Part shown: positions 43,171-52,680 of the stretch, piece after piece
Layout of the letters: each line of letters begins with the position of its first letter
Position numbering within the stretch: the stretch's first letter is position 1
Assembly: GCA_964472305.1 (NCBI GenBank)
Contig: CAYYJR010000009.1
Coordinates: 1 to 64,000 of the forward strand
From: CAYYJR01 sp964472305
GTDB lineage: Bacteria; Armatimonadota; Hebobacteria; CAIYQO01
Direction: 5' to 3'
Length of the DNA: 64,000 bases
Notes under the pieces: generated by a model
Database searches by the model: none
What the model was told of the DNA's origin: nothing
What the model saw: the letters and a program-made list of their open reading frames with translations, nothing else
Position numbers and translations under genes: made by a program

Positions 43171-44055
43171 ATGTTGCGTCTGGGTATTATCGGCGCCGAG
43201 AATTCACACACGGCGGCCATTGCAAAGCTACTGAACATAGAGCAAGGCGTCTCCGGCATTACGGTGACTCATCTGTGGGGCGAGACGCGCGCTTTCGCGA
43301 AAGCCGCGGCGGAGGCGGGACAGATTCCCACCATCGTGCGCAAACCCGAGGACATGCTGGGGCAGATCGACTGCCTGATGGTGGATCACCGCGACGGCAA
43401 GTATCACCTGCCGGCCGCAATGCCGTTCCTGCGGGCGGGCATTCCCTGCTTCATTGACAAGCCCTTCAGCACCTCGGTAGCGGAGGCAAAGCGCTTCCTG
43501 GCGCTGCGCAGCACGCTGGGCGTGCCGGTGGTCACCTTCAGCGCGGTCGCCATGCAATCGTGCATCCCGATGGTGCGTGAACAGCTCGACAGGCTCGGCA
43601 GCTTGCGCGTCGCGCACCTGTCCGGCTCCGGCAACTGGCGCGGCAAGTGGGGCGGCATCTTTTTTTACGGCATTCACCTTACCGAGTTGATGGTGTCGCT
43701 GTTCGGTCCGGAGGTGAAGAGTGTAGATGCGAGCATCAACGGCACGCGCTGCACCATCATCTGCCAGTATCCGAACGACTTCACCGTCACGCTTACCCTG
43801 AATCCCGACGGCCCTTACACCTGGACCGTGAACGCCATCGGTGCGCAGGACAACTTCTTCGCCCCGGTGCCGATAGATGCCAACAGCTACCTGCCCGGCG
43901 TGCGGTGTTTCACTGACATGTTCAACACCGGTGTCGAGCCATTCAGCGACGCGCGCATGCTGGCGCCCATCGCTGTGCTGGAAGCGGCGAAACAGGCTAT
44001 CACGCGCAAGACCCGCGTGAGGTTGCCGGAACTGTGCGTGAAAACGGCGGTGTAA
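43171..44055 (+). CDS. Gfo/Idh/MocA family oxidoreductase
   Basis: A 294-residue NAD(P)-dependent sugar-type dehydrogenase. The Rossmann loop is unusual: LGIIGAENSHTAAI in place of GxGxxG. The catalytic EKP is present as DKP (FIDKPFST). The C-terminal substrate domain is shorter than usual. AAGGAG lies 7 bases before ATG 43171; the GTG at 43165 is too close to it. It is followed by the GH5-like gene on the same strand, so it may process a released sugar. Confidence 0.82.
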   Translation: MLRLGIIGAENSHTAAIAKLLNIEQGVSGITVTHLWGETRAFAKAAAEAGQIPTIVRKPEDMLGQIDCLMVDHRDGKYHLPAAMPFLRAGIPCFIDKPFSTSVAEAKRFLALRSTLGVPVVTFSAVAMQSCIPMVREQLDRLGSLRVAHLSGSGNWRGKWGGIFFYGIHLTELMVSLFGPEVKSVDASINGTRCTIICQYPNDFTVTLTLNPDGPYTWTVNAIGAQDNFFAPVPIDANSYLPGVRCFTDMFNTGVEPFSDARMLAPIAVLEAAKQAITRKTRVRLPELCVKTAV

Positions 44056-44260
44056 GCGAGCGATCTGTCAGCAAGCGCGATGGTGCTATCATCCCCTGCG
44101 ACAACCTTTGCGCGACTGAAGCGACAGCGGCGATGTGCTGTTCGGCACACTGATGCTGTTGCCGACGTTCGGCAATGACACCGCCGTGCTAAACCGACGA
44201 CTTGACCCGTGTCGACGAAACGCCGCTAAACGAGTTCATCGCATGGACAGAAGGATTGCC

Positions 44261-45268
44261 ATGACATCACGCCGTTGGAGCGCCCATAAAGCCCGTGCCT
44301 GGTATGCCGGACAGCCCATGCCGTGCGGGGTCAACTACGTGCCCAACACGGCGGTGAACTCAACAGAAATGTGGCAGGCGGAGACGTTCGATCCCGGGAC
44401 CACCGACCGGGAACTGGGATGGGCGGAGGCGCTGGGATTGAACTGCTGCCGGGTGTTCCTGCCTTTTCTGGTATGGCAGGCCGATCCCGACGGGATGCTG
44501 CACCGGTTCGCGCAGTGGCTGGGCATCGCCGACTCGCATGGCCTGTCTACCATTCCCTGCCTCTTCGACGATTGCGCCTTTTCCGGGCGCGACCCCTCCC
44601 TGGGGCCGCAGCCAGCGCCGGTGCCCGGCGTGCATAACAGCGGGTGGACGCCCAGCCCGGGCCATGCGCGCGTGGCAGACCCTGCGGCATGGCCGGAGTT
44701 GGAGGCGTATGTGACGGTGTTCCTTACGCGCTTCGCCGCCGATCGGCGCGTGCTACTGTGGGATCTGTACAACGAACCGGGCAACGCGGGGATGAACGAG
44801 CGCAGTCTACCGCTGGTGCGCGAGGCGTTCCGCTGGGCGCGTGCGGTGCATCCCGAGCAGCCGCTCACCGTCGGCATGTGGAACGATGTAACAAAGCTGA
44901 ATGCACTGGCGATGGCGCACTCCGACGTTATCACCTTCCACCATTACGGTGATCTCGCATTGCTTGAGCAACAATTGGCGGCACTGCGCCCACTCGACCG
45001 CCCGCTTATTTGCACCGAGTGGATGCACCGCACCGGCGACTGCCGTTTCGAGACCCACTTGCCCTCCTTCCATCGCAACCGCATCGGCTGGCTCTGCTGG
45101 GGCCTGGTGAACGGACGGACGCAGACGCACTTCCCCTGGAACTCCCCCGCCGGCGCGCCGGAACCGGCGGTCTGGCAGCACGACTTGCTCCACGCCAACG
45201 GCAGGCCCTATTGCTGGGACGAAACCGAACTCATCAGGCGTTATACCACCCCCATCTGGGCCGACTGA
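44261..45268 (+). CDS. GH5-like glycoside hydrolase
   Basis: A 335-residue clan GH-A (beta/alpha)8 glycosidase. The acid/base is E172 in LLWDLYNEPGN and the nucleophile is E253 in LICTEWMHR. Aromatic and histidine residues before the nucleophile (ITFHHYGD) fit GH5. There is no signal peptide, so it acts on short oligosaccharides in the cytosol. AAGGA lies 5 bases before ATG 44261. It lies between a Gfo/Idh gene and the antiporter. The exact substrate (beta-mannoside, glucoside or galactoside) is unknown. Confidence 0.8.
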   Translation: MTSRRWSAHKARAWYAGQPMPCGVNYVPNTAVNSTEMWQAETFDPGTTDRELGWAEALGLNCCRVFLPFLVWQADPDGMLHRFAQWLGIADSHGLSTIPCLFDDCAFSGRDPSLGPQPAPVPGVHNSGWTPSPGHARVADPAAWPELEAYVTVFLTRFAADRRVLLWDLYNEPGNAGMNERSLPLVREAFRWARAVHPEQPLTVGMWNDVTKLNALAMAHSDVITFHHYGDLALLEQQLAALRPLDRPLICTEWMHRTGDCRFETHLPSFHRNRIGWLCWGLVNGRTQTHFPWNSPAGAPEPAVWQHDLLHANGRPYCWDETELIRRYTTPIWAD

Positions 45269-45357
45269 ACGCCTATCCGCACCTTGACGCCTGTTTCCCA
45301 CGATGATAGCATGACGGGACCGGAGCACCAGTTTTTCCGCCGGCGAAGCCTTGTCTT

Positions 45358-46695
45358 ATGAATCGTGAAATCCAATTACTGTTGTTGCTGGCAATTATCA
45401 TTGCCGTCTCCAAAGTAGCCGGGCACCTCAGCCGGCGCTTCTTGAAACAGCCCGTGGTGTTCGGGGAGATCCTCGCCGGACTGCTGCTGGGTCCCTCGTT
45501 GCTGAATATCTTCGGTTGGCCGGTTTTCGCGGACTCGAGCCACGGTTCCTGGCTGCAGGAAAACATTCACACGCTGGCGTCGGTCGGCGTGCTGCTGCTG
45601 ATGTTCATCGCGGGATTGGAGACCGACCTGGCGAAGATGCGCGAGGTGGGCAAAGCAGCATGCTGGACAGCCATTTGCGGAGTGATCCTGCCACTCGGAC
45701 TGGGCATTGCGGTGGCGACGCTGTTCGGGCTCACCCTCACTGAATCCATCTTCATCGGCACGGTGCTTACCGCCACCTCGGTCTCCATTACCGCACAGAC
45801 GCTGATGGAGATTGGCCGCCTGGCAGGTAAGGAAGGGATGACCATCCTGGGCGCGGCGGTTATTGACGACGTACTCGGGATTATCGTGCTGTCCTTCGTC
45901 ATCGCTTTCGGTTCGGCTGAATCCGCCAGCGGGGGCATGCATTCCATCCGGCTGCCGGAAACGCTGGCACATTGGGCTGCGCAGGCACTCGGACATCCTG
46001 GTGCGGAACTGGCGTTGCAGATCGTTGCGGTCATCGTATTGATGACGACCTTCTTCGCACTGGCGATTCGCGTCGGCGCGCGTTGGATGGAACCTTTCCT
46101 GCGGCGCGTCCAACACCTGCATGCCAGCCATGCCGTACCCGCTGCCGCGCTGTTGCTGCTGTTGCTCTTCGCGGTGGGCGCGGAATATTTCGGTCAGGTG
46201 GCAGCCATTACCGGCGCCTACCTGGCGGGCGTCTTCCTGGCCCGCACGCGATTCGCGAAGGAAATCGAGCATGCCACCCACCCCTTCACCTACGCGTTGT
46301 TCGTACCCGTCTTCTTTATGAGTATCGGATTGGGCGCCAACGCGCGCGAACTCGGCGCCAGCCTGTGGTTCACCATCGCCGTGATCGTGGTGGCCATCGT
46401 GTCCAAAATCGCCGGCGGCGGGATTGGCGCGCGCTGGATGGGCTTTACGCAGCGAGAGGCGCTGCGCGTGGGCATCGGCATGATCTCGCGGGGCGAAGTG
46501 GGACTCATTATCGCACTGGTCGGCAAAGACGCCGGCATCATCCGTCCGCCGGAATACGCCGCACTGGTCATAATGGTGCTGGTGACCACCGTCGCCACCC
46601 CCGTCTTCCTGCGTCTCTCCTTCCCGCGCACGGTAGCCATCGAGGCGGAAGTTTACGAATCGGTGGTGGCGGTGGAGACGGACGTCGACAAGTAA
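45358..46695 (+). CDS. CPA2 family sodium/proton antiporter (NapA-like)
   Basis: A 445-residue inner-membrane protein with about 12-13 hydrophobic segments. The ion-binding region has two adjacent aspartates (GAAVIDDVLGIIVL), as in electrogenic NapA, after the crossing motif TATSVSITAQTL. No C-terminal TrkA-N domain, only a short acidic tail. No Shine-Dalgarno is seen before ATG 45358. It converges on the second Gfo/Idh gene. Confidence 0.9.
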   Translation: MNREIQLLLLLAIIIAVSKVAGHLSRRFLKQPVVFGEILAGLLLGPSLLNIFGWPVFADSSHGSWLQENIHTLASVGVLLLMFIAGLETDLAKMREVGKAACWTAICGVILPLGLGIAVATLFGLTLTESIFIGTVLTATSVSITAQTLMEIGRLAGKEGMTILGAAVIDDVLGIIVLSFVIAFGSAESASGGMHSIRLPETLAHWAAQALGHPGAELALQIVAVIVLMTTFFALAIRVGARWMEPFLRRVQHLHASHAVPAAALLLLLLFAVGAEYFGQVAAITGAYLAGVFLARTRFAKEIEHATHPFTYALFVPVFFMSIGLGANARELGASLWFTIAVIVVAIVSKIAGGGIGARWMGFTQREALRVGIGMISRGEVGLIIALVGKDAGIIRPPEYAALVIMVLVTTVATPVFLRLSFPRTVAIEAEVYESVVAVETDVDK

Positions 46696-46786
46696 TCGAT
46701 GCGTATCCTGCCGTGGGCATCGTGCGGCGGATGGAACAGCAGGCCGTCCGGGTGCTCGGGACATTTGCATCTCTGCGGCTATGGCA

Positions 46787-47965
46787 TTACAGCGACGGTA
46801 CCGGCACTTCCGCGCCGTTACGTTCAGCGGAGAGGTATGCTGCGTAAATCACAGCGGTGCAGTCGATGCCGAGAGCCAGGTCGGACTGTGGCAGGCCGCC
46901 GGTGGCGGCGCAGGTGAGAAAATCCTGCATCTCTTCCTGGTAACCCATAGTCCAGTGCTCGTCAGGGGCAGCAGTGTTCCAGCCTTCCGGCGTGCTGATT
47001 TTTTCCATCAGGTACAGACCTTCCAATTCCGCGCCTTTCGGATTATACAGATCCACCAGGTTGGTCGGGCTCAACCGGCAGCGCGCGCGATGGTTGTTGG
47101 CGAACACTTCCACGTAATCGTAGATGCCGCCCAGCACCACCTCACTCGTCACCACGTCACCGAAGGTGCCGTCCGCGAAAGTTACGTGCATCCAGCCGCT
47201 GTCCTCGACGTCAAGATATTTCGTGCGGATGTAACCGCGATCCTGATAGGCGGGCAGGCGCGTCAACTCGTGCGTGCGCGCGGAGACGGAGACGGGACGG
47301 ATAGGCCGGCCATCGCGGGCAATGCCCTCACGACGCTTGAGATAGAGTAGCGCACCCAGCGGATGGCATCCCTTGCCAATAAACGATCCACCACCGGCAT
47401 AACGCCAGATGCCGTAATACGGCGCGTGCGAGCCATTGTGTGATTCCTCGCCCAGCATGCGCAGAATTTGCGCACCGGAATGTTCGATCACCTGCCGCTC
47501 TTTTTGAATAGCCGGGCCGTAAACGAAATTCTCCGCGTAGCCGAAAACCTTGTCGTTGTTGCCGACGATACGGGCAATCTCCGCAAGTTGCGCCATTACC
47601 GTCTCCAGCATCCGCGCCTTGGGGCACGCGTTGCCGCGGAAGTGCTCATCGTCATCCGGGCCGAAATAACCGGTCAGCGGCTTTTCGCAGATGATATGCT
47701 TCCCCGCGGCCGCAGCCCACAGCATGTTCGCGAAATGTGCCGCCGGCGGCGAACAGATATCCACCAGGTCCACGTGATCGAGCATCTGCTCCAGGTCATC
47801 ATACACCGGAATTCCACGCTCCGCGCCGAATTGCTGCCGCGTCTCCGGCCGCAACGAAGTGACTCCCGCGAGTTCCACCTCGACGCCATACACCCGGCGT
47901 AAACAGTCCACATGATACGCACCCGCCATGCCGGCGCCCACCAGGCCCACTCGAATCGTTGCCAT
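46787..47965 (-). CDS. Gfo/Idh/MocA family oxidoreductase
   Basis: A 392-residue dehydrogenase. Rossmann loop VGLVGAGMAGAYHVDCLRR, catalytic motif CEKPLTGYFGPDDDE, and the late substrate-domain residues in GKGCHPLGALLYLKR. The sequence is closest in style to family members found in glycan-utilisation loci. GGAGGG lies about 8 bases before ATG 47965. Its substrate is unknown. Confidence 0.9.
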   Translation of the reverse strand: MATIRVGLVGAGMAGAYHVDCLRRVYGVEVELAGVTSLRPETRQQFGAERGIPVYDDLEQMLDHVDLVDICSPPAAHFANMLWAAAAGKHIICEKPLTGYFGPDDDEHFRGNACPKARMLETVMAQLAEIARIVGNNDKVFGYAENFVYGPAIQKERQVIEHSGAQILRMLGEESHNGSHAPYYGIWRYAGGGSFIGKGCHPLGALLYLKRREGIARDGRPIRPVSVSARTHELTRLPAYQDRGYIRTKYLDVEDSGWMHVTFADGTFGDVVTSEVVLGGIYDYVEVFANNHRARCRLSPTNLVDLYNPKGAELEGLYLMEKISTPEGWNTAAPDEHWTMGYQEEMQDFLTCAATGGLPQSDLALGIDCTAVIYAAYLSAERNGAEVPVPSL

Positions 47966-47991
47966 GCGCTTACCCTCCCGGTCAGGGCATT

Positions 47992-48000
47992 ATTCTAACA
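47992..48000 (-). promoter_or_regulatory. Extended -10 promoter of the Gfo/Idh gene
   Basis: Minus strand TGT followed by TAGAAT (47992-47997); predicted leader about 20 bases with the ribosome site inside. Confidence 0.45.
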
Positions 48001-48243
48001 CAATCTGGATACCGTGGAGAATCGGGGCGGTAGTTACCGGGTCATCTCGCGGGCACGCCGCGCATACCGCGGAACGTGCTGGATTCCGCCAGGCATGAAG
48101 CTGTTCCGCACCGGCACGCATACATTTGTTCCACCTGTTCCAGATGTTTGCACGCTGGCGGCATCGCATCGGGTTATCACCGGGGTTTCCGGGTATGCCG
48201 ATGGCACAGGGGTGTGACTTCGCGGAACGAAAGGGGGACGCCC

Positions 48244-48981
48244 ATGAGATCATGTCCCGTATGCGGCGAACATGTCGGCGGCGGCGCGCGGTATTGCCCG
48301 CATTGCGGCGCCGCGCTCTCGCAGCACCATGCCGCACAGGCACAACTTAGTCTGCCGCTGACGCCCTGGCCGACGCCGGCACTGGCAACGGTGGGCGGCG
48401 CGGCGGCGCCGGCTGCCCCGAATGTCGGTCAACCCCTGACCGCGCGCCAGGTGGCCGTCGCCATCGGCGCCATTCTGCTTTCGCTGATCGGCATCATGCT
48501 GTACGCCGGACGGCGGGGCGACAATTATGCAGCAACCTCCGGCAATTCACTTCCGGTGATCGGCAAAATCGGGGAACCGTTGAAGATAGGCGACACCATG
48601 CTCGGTGTGGCCTTCACCAATACTCCCGAACACCTGGGCCACCGGAGTGCGCAGCGCGGACATTTCATCGCGGTGGGAGTGGTGATCGGTAACCGCGGCA
48701 ATCACGACATCCAGTTGAATGATGCCTCGTTGCGACTGGCCAATGCCGGCGGCGGCGAACGGTATCGCCCGGTGATGACCGCCTGGGGCACACCTGAAGA
48801 ACTGAATGCTGGCGTGTATCATACCCGACTGGCGCTCCCCCCGCGAGAAGCCGTCACCGGCTTGCTGGTCTTTGACGTGCCCGACAACGTCACCACCCCG
48901 CATCTGCTGGTGCGCGACTTGACCGCGCAAGCAGAGACCTTCACCGGCGCCGTCGATCTGACGAAACAGGCAGAACGGTGA
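48244..48981 (+). CDS. Zinc-ribbon membrane protein with DUF4352-like domain
   Basis: A 245-residue protein. An N-terminal double zinc ribbon (CPVCGEHVGGGARYCPHCG, residues 4-22) is followed by a linker, one transmembrane helix (about 74-96, VAVAIGAILLSLIGIMLYA), and an extracytoplasmic immunoglobulin-like DUF4352 domain (GHFIAVGVVIGNRGNHDIQL, then LLVFDVPDN). The topology puts the ribbon in the cytosol. AAGGGGG lies 6-8 bases before ATG 48244. Function unknown. Confidence 0.78.
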   Translation: MRSCPVCGEHVGGGARYCPHCGAALSQHHAAQAQLSLPLTPWPTPALATVGGAAAPAAPNVGQPLTARQVAVAIGAILLSLIGIMLYAGRRGDNYAATSGNSLPVIGKIGEPLKIGDTMLGVAFTNTPEHLGHRSAQRGHFIAVGVVIGNRGNHDIQLNDASLRLANAGGGERYRPVMTAWGTPEELNAGVYHTRLALPPREAVTGLLVFDVPDNVTTPHLLVRDLTAQAETFTGAVDLTKQAER

Positions 48982-49134
48982 TAGACACCATATGATGCGC
49001 ATGATGACCGCGGGTCGTTGAGGATGACGACGACCCACGGGTCACCCCCGCCTTCCGTGTAAAAAAGGAGATGAGGGGTATAGCACGAATTAATAATGAT
49101 TAATATATGGCCAAACAACTTCGGGAGAGAGTTC

Positions 49135-50685
49135 ATGACGCTATTCGATCTGCTTGCGCGCACCGTTGCCACGAATCCTGCCGCGCCCGCCTTGATTTAT
49201 CGCGATCAGACGCTCAGTTACGGGGAGTTGCTGGCGCTGGTGGACCGCTTCGCGGCGGGATTGAGCGGCCTGGGAATCGGCAAACGCGCCCGCGTCGCGT
49301 TGTTGCTGCCCAACTGCCCGCCATTCGTCATCACCTATCTGGCCGTCGGACGCGCCGGAGCCACCGTGGTGCCGATGAACGTGCTGTACCGCCCGGACGA
49401 AGCGCGCTATATTCTCGCTGACGCCGAGGTCGAGGTGCTGGTGACGGCCGAACCGTTCCGCCCGCTGGTGCAGGCGTTGCGGCCCCACCTGCCGCAGTTG
49501 AAACACGTGGTCATGGTCACCGAAGGCGAGACGGCGGAAGACGAGGTGAATTTCTCCACCCTGTGCGCGCACGCGCCGGGCAAGGGTGTATCGTTGTCGG
49601 AGCGTGAGATTGCCGTGATCCTCTACACCTCCGGCACCACCGGGCGCCCCAAGGGTGCGATGCTGTCGTATCGCAATCTGCTGGCGAACGCCGTCGGCTG
49701 CACCGGTGTGCTGCATGTCACCGATGAAGATTGCTTTCTCTCAGCGCTGCCGCTGTTCCACGCCTTCGCCGCGATGGTCTTCCTGGTGCTGCCGGTGATG
49801 ATGGGCGCGCGCATTCACCTGATGGAGCGCTTCCTGCCCACCCACACGTTGCAGGTATTGCAGGAGTCGGGCGCGACTGTTTTCGGCGGAGTGCCCAGCA
49901 TGTTCGGCTTAATGCTGCAACTGTCGCGCGAAGTGCATCCCGACCTTTCCGCGTTGCGCCTCTGTGTGAGCGGCGGTGCGCCGTTGCCCCCCGAGACGTG
50001 GACAGAGTTCGAATCAACCTACGATGTAAAGCTCGTGGAGGGGTATGGCCTCACGGAAGCCGCGCCGGTGGTGTCGGTGAATCCACCCGACGGCGTGCGC
50101 AAGGCGGGCAGCATCGGATTGCCGCTGCCCAACATACAGATCAAGATCGTCGATACCCGCGGGCGCGGCGTGGGGATGGGCGTTATCGGCGAGTTAGCCA
50201 TTCGCGGCGACAACGTGATGCAGGGTTACCTGAAGCGCCCCGCCGACACCAAACAGGTCATCCGCAACGGTTGGTTGTTCACCGGCGACCTGGTGCGTGT
50301 GGATGAGGACGGCTACCTCTATATCGCCGGACGCAAGAAAGAGCTGATCATCGTCGGCGGCCTGAACGTCTACCCCGGCGAGATCGAGCGCGTGTTGCTT
50401 GAACACCCCGCCGTGTTGGAAGCCGCGGCGTTCGGCGTGCCCGATCCCGCCCGCGGAGAGGCGGTGTGGGCTGGCGTGGTGCTGCGTCCGGGCGAAACGG
50501 CCACCGGAAAGCAACTGCAGGCGCACTGTCGCGAGAAACTGGCGAGTTATAAAGTGCCGCGTGGCATCGATATCCGCGAAGCGTTGCCGAAGAATGCGCT
50601 GGGTAAAGTCGTCCGCCACCTCCTGCACGAAGAGGTTACCAGCCGCCAACAGGAAGCGGAAAAGGTCGTCACCACGTCATCATGA
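49135..50685 (+). CDS. Long-chain fatty-acid--CoA ligase
   Basis: A 516-residue AMP-forming acyl-CoA synthetase that activates fatty acids. The P-loop-like motif is LYTSGTTGRPKGAMLS. Others are VEGYGLTEAAPVVS, WLFTGDLVRVDEDGYLYIAG and the C-terminal lysine region LPKNALGKVVRH. ATG 49135 has GGGAGAG upstream; the ATG at 49096 has none. The DNA just upstream is AT-rich and probably holds the promoter. Chain-length preference is not readable. It converges on queC. Confidence 0.92.
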   Translation: MTLFDLLARTVATNPAAPALIYRDQTLSYGELLALVDRFAAGLSGLGIGKRARVALLLPNCPPFVITYLAVGRAGATVVPMNVLYRPDEARYILADAEVEVLVTAEPFRPLVQALRPHLPQLKHVVMVTEGETAEDEVNFSTLCAHAPGKGVSLSEREIAVILYTSGTTGRPKGAMLSYRNLLANAVGCTGVLHVTDEDCFLSALPLFHAFAAMVFLVLPVMMGARIHLMERFLPTHTLQVLQESGATVFGGVPSMFGLMLQLSREVHPDLSALRLCVSGGAPLPPETWTEFESTYDVKLVEGYGLTEAAPVVSVNPPDGVRKAGSIGLPLPNIQIKIVDTRGRGVGMGVIGELAIRGDNVMQGYLKRPADTKQVIRNGWLFTGDLVRVDEDGYLYIAGRKKELIIVGGLNVYPGEIERVLLEHPAVLEAAAFGVPDPARGEAVWAGVVLRPGETATGKQLQAHCREKLASYKVPRGIDIREALPKNALGKVVRHLLHEEVTSRQQEAEKVVTTSS

Positions 50686-50712
50686 ACAGTCGTGGTTAGC
50701 ATGATGCACCTT

Positions 50713-51399
50713 TTAGCCTTTCCCCACCGCATACGCCAGCGGATCATTCACCCCCACCTCGGCGAAGCCGGCAAGGCGGAGTTGGCAGCTATCGCACTGA
50801 CCGCACGCCGTCTCGCCGCCGGTGTAGCAGCTCCAGGTCAGGCCGTAATCGACGCCCAAACGCAGGCCGGTGGTGATGATTTCGGCTTTCGTCATGTGCA
50901 ACAGCGGCGCCCAGATGCGGAATTGCGTGGCGCCTTCCACCCCGGCCTTCGTCGCCAGGTTTGCCAGGTGGGTGAAGGCGTCGAGGAATTCGCCCCGGCA
51001 ATCGGGATACCCGCTGTAATCCACCTGATTCACCCCGATCACCAGCGTGTCAGCGCCTACCACCTCGGCGTAGCCCAGCGCCACCGCGAGAAAAATGGTG
51101 TTGCGCGCGGGGACATAGGTTACGGGGATGCCGTGGCTCATCGTCTCCGCGTTGCGTCCCAGCGGTACCGGAATATCGGCCGTGAGCGCGCTGCCGCCAA
51201 TTTCGCGCAAAGCGATATCCACGCACTTATGCTCGCACACCTTCGTTGCCGCCGCCACCGCGCCTGCTGCCGCCACTTCGCGCGCATGCCGTTGCCCATA
51301 CGCAATTGTCAACGCATACAGCTCATACCCCGCGTCCGCGGCGATCGCCGCCGCGGTGGCACTGTCCAACCCGCCCGATATCAACACCACAGCCTTCAT
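50713..51399 (-). CDS. queC: 7-cyano-7-deazaguanine (preQ0) synthase
   Basis: A 228-residue ATP-dependent enzyme that turns 7-carboxy-7-deazaguanine into preQ0 for queuosine. PP-loop SGGLDSATA at residues 8-16. The zinc cysteines are in CYTGGETACGQCDSC. AGGAG precedes ATG 51399. With QueG in this window it supports a queuosine pathway; the genes are not clustered. Confidence 0.97.
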   Translation of the reverse strand: MKAVVLISGGLDSATAAAIAADAGYELYALTIAYGQRHAREVAAAGAVAAATKVCEHKCVDIALREIGGSALTADIPVPLGRNAETMSHGIPVTYVPARNTIFLAVALGYAEVVGADTLVIGVNQVDYSGYPDCRGEFLDAFTHLANLATKAGVEGATQFRIWAPLLHMTKAEIITTGLRLGVDYGLTWSCYTGGETACGQCDSCQLRLAGFAEVGVNDPLAYAVGKG

Positions 51400-51791
51400 C
51401 GCTCACTCCTTGCGTAATAATACTCGTGTGCCATGTGCGAGTACACACCCAGTTTGATTCCCTGGACCGCATGCCTCCCACCGCACGACGAAAACCAAGA
51501 TCAACGTCCATCATTGTACAGCATACCGGATAGCCGTGCATCGCTCAAGGTGCCGGAATGCACGCACCCTTACCCGCCGGGTGTTGATGATGGACAGACC
51601 TGAGGTGCATCCTGTCGAACGTGCGGTGCCAGCCCATCCGGCGCAATATTTCCACCGCGACGCGGCATCCGGGTGTTTTGCGTCAGGACCTGCCGACATG
51701 CGGGCATTTCCGGCACAATTGTGAGGCAATCGCTCCGAGGAATGCGCGCCGTGGTTATACACTGGAAAGGAACAGTGAAGGAGGCCGGACG
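51400..51791. other. Intergenic stretch between divergent queC and DUF892 genes
   Basis: About 390 bases. A TACAAT on the minus strand at 51513-51518 could be a distant queC -10 box, but no convincing -35 box or preQ1-type riboswitch fold was seen. No gene recognised. Confidence 0.35.
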
Positions 51792-52295
51792 ATGACGACC
51801 CGCGATCATTTGATCTATTATCTGCAGGATATCTTCGCCTTTCATCGGGACTACTTGCCGTTATTGGACGCCATGCGTCACGAAGCCGCCGGCGACGAGT
51901 TGCGCCGAGTGTTGGCGGAAGTGCACGAGAGCATGAAAGTCGAGATGGAGACGCTGGAACGCGCGCTGAACCTGCTGGGAGCACGTATCAAGATGGAACA
52001 CAGCGTCCTGGATGCGGGATTGAAGGAAGCGCGTCAGCGCTTCAAGCGTCAGTTGTCCCCTTCGCGCGAGCAGCTTGGTATTCACAGCCTGTTGTGGCAG
52101 ATGCAGACCGCGCAGATGACGCTGGGTGCCTACCGGGGGAGCATCGAGCTGGCGCGCGTCCTCGGCGAGCAGGATGTCGTCAAACTGCTGGAAGAAAACG
52201 CGCAGCGCCAGGAGGAGAATCTGGCGGCGCTGGTTGCGCAGGCGCCCCGGCTCATTCAGGAGGTGAGCTACGGCGAAACGCGGAAGGCGGCGTGA
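51792..52295 (+). CDS. DUF892 (YciF-like) ferritin-like protein
   Basis: A 167-residue all-helical protein. The start LIYYLQDIFAFHRDYLPLLD and the later EVHESMKVEMETLERALNLL match the ferritin-like DUF892/YciF family, whose members are linked to stress and may bind two metal ions through E and H residues. AAGGAGG lies about 8 bases before ATG 51792. It converges on a small helical protein gene. Confidence 0.75.
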   Translation: MTTRDHLIYYLQDIFAFHRDYLPLLDAMRHEAAGDELRRVLAEVHESMKVEMETLERALNLLGARIKMEHSVLDAGLKEARQRFKRQLSPSREQLGIHSLLWQMQTAQMTLGAYRGSIELARVLGEQDVVKLLEENAQRQEENLAALVAQAPRLIQEVSYGETRKAA

Positions 52296-52298
52296 CGA

Positions 52299-52628
52299 TT
52301 ACGCGGTGGGCGGCAAGTCGATCAGGTGGGAGAATTCAGCGCGGTATTGTTCCCCGAGCGAGCCATAGAATACCTCCGCCGCGAAGAGCCATAGCAGTAT
52401 AGCGGCTCGTTCCGGTTCGCTGTCGAGGATGACGGCGAGGAATTCGCCCACCACCCGTGGATAGTTGTCGGCGGAATCGACAGGGATTTCCACCAGTCCA
52501 TCGGACGCCGCCGGATTCAATTCCGCGTAAATGCGCGCGATGAAGGTTTGCACCAATTCGGGCGTGGCATGTTCCAACCGCATGCCGAATTCCGCCTGCA
52601 CTAACTCGCGAAAATGCTGGAGAGTCAC
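52299..52628 (-). CDS. Small helical protein of unknown function
   Basis: A 109-residue protein, mostly predicted helix (LQHFRELVQAEFGMRLEHAT, ERAAILLWLFAAEVFYGSLG). No family recognised. GTG 52628 is proposed because GGAG lies 9 bases upstream; the GTG at 52667 would start inside the hpf terminator. Its stop is 3 bases from the convergent DUF892 stop. Confidence 0.5.
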   Translation of the reverse strand: MTLQHFRELVQAEFGMRLEHATPELVQTFIARIYAELNPAASDGLVEIPVDSADNYPRVVGEFLAVILDSEPERAAILLWLFAAEVFYGSLGEQYRAEFSHLIDLPPTA

Positions 52629-52640
52629 CGCAGCATCTCC

Positions 52641-52673
52641 GGGCGGGCGGGGACGCTCGGTCCCCACCCGCCC
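52641..52673. terminator. Hairpin after hpf
   Basis: Inverted repeat of 14 bases with one G-U pair (52641-52654 with 52660-52673), 8 bases after the hpf stop. It ends the yacL-ispDF-hpf unit. No U tract. Confidence 0.65.
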
Positions 52674-52680
52674 ATCTGCT

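Noticed and set aside
45376..46770. 464-codon open frame on the minus strand
   Set aside because: Antisense to the antiporter; His/Gln/Arg-rich translation and no start signal.
49007..49045. Imperfect inverted repeat after the DUF4352 gene
   Set aside because: Only about 7 consecutive pairs and mismatches beyond; not strong enough to call a terminator.
51400..51530. Possible preQ1 riboswitch upstream of queC
   Set aside because: No preQ1-type stem and A-rich tail could be identified.
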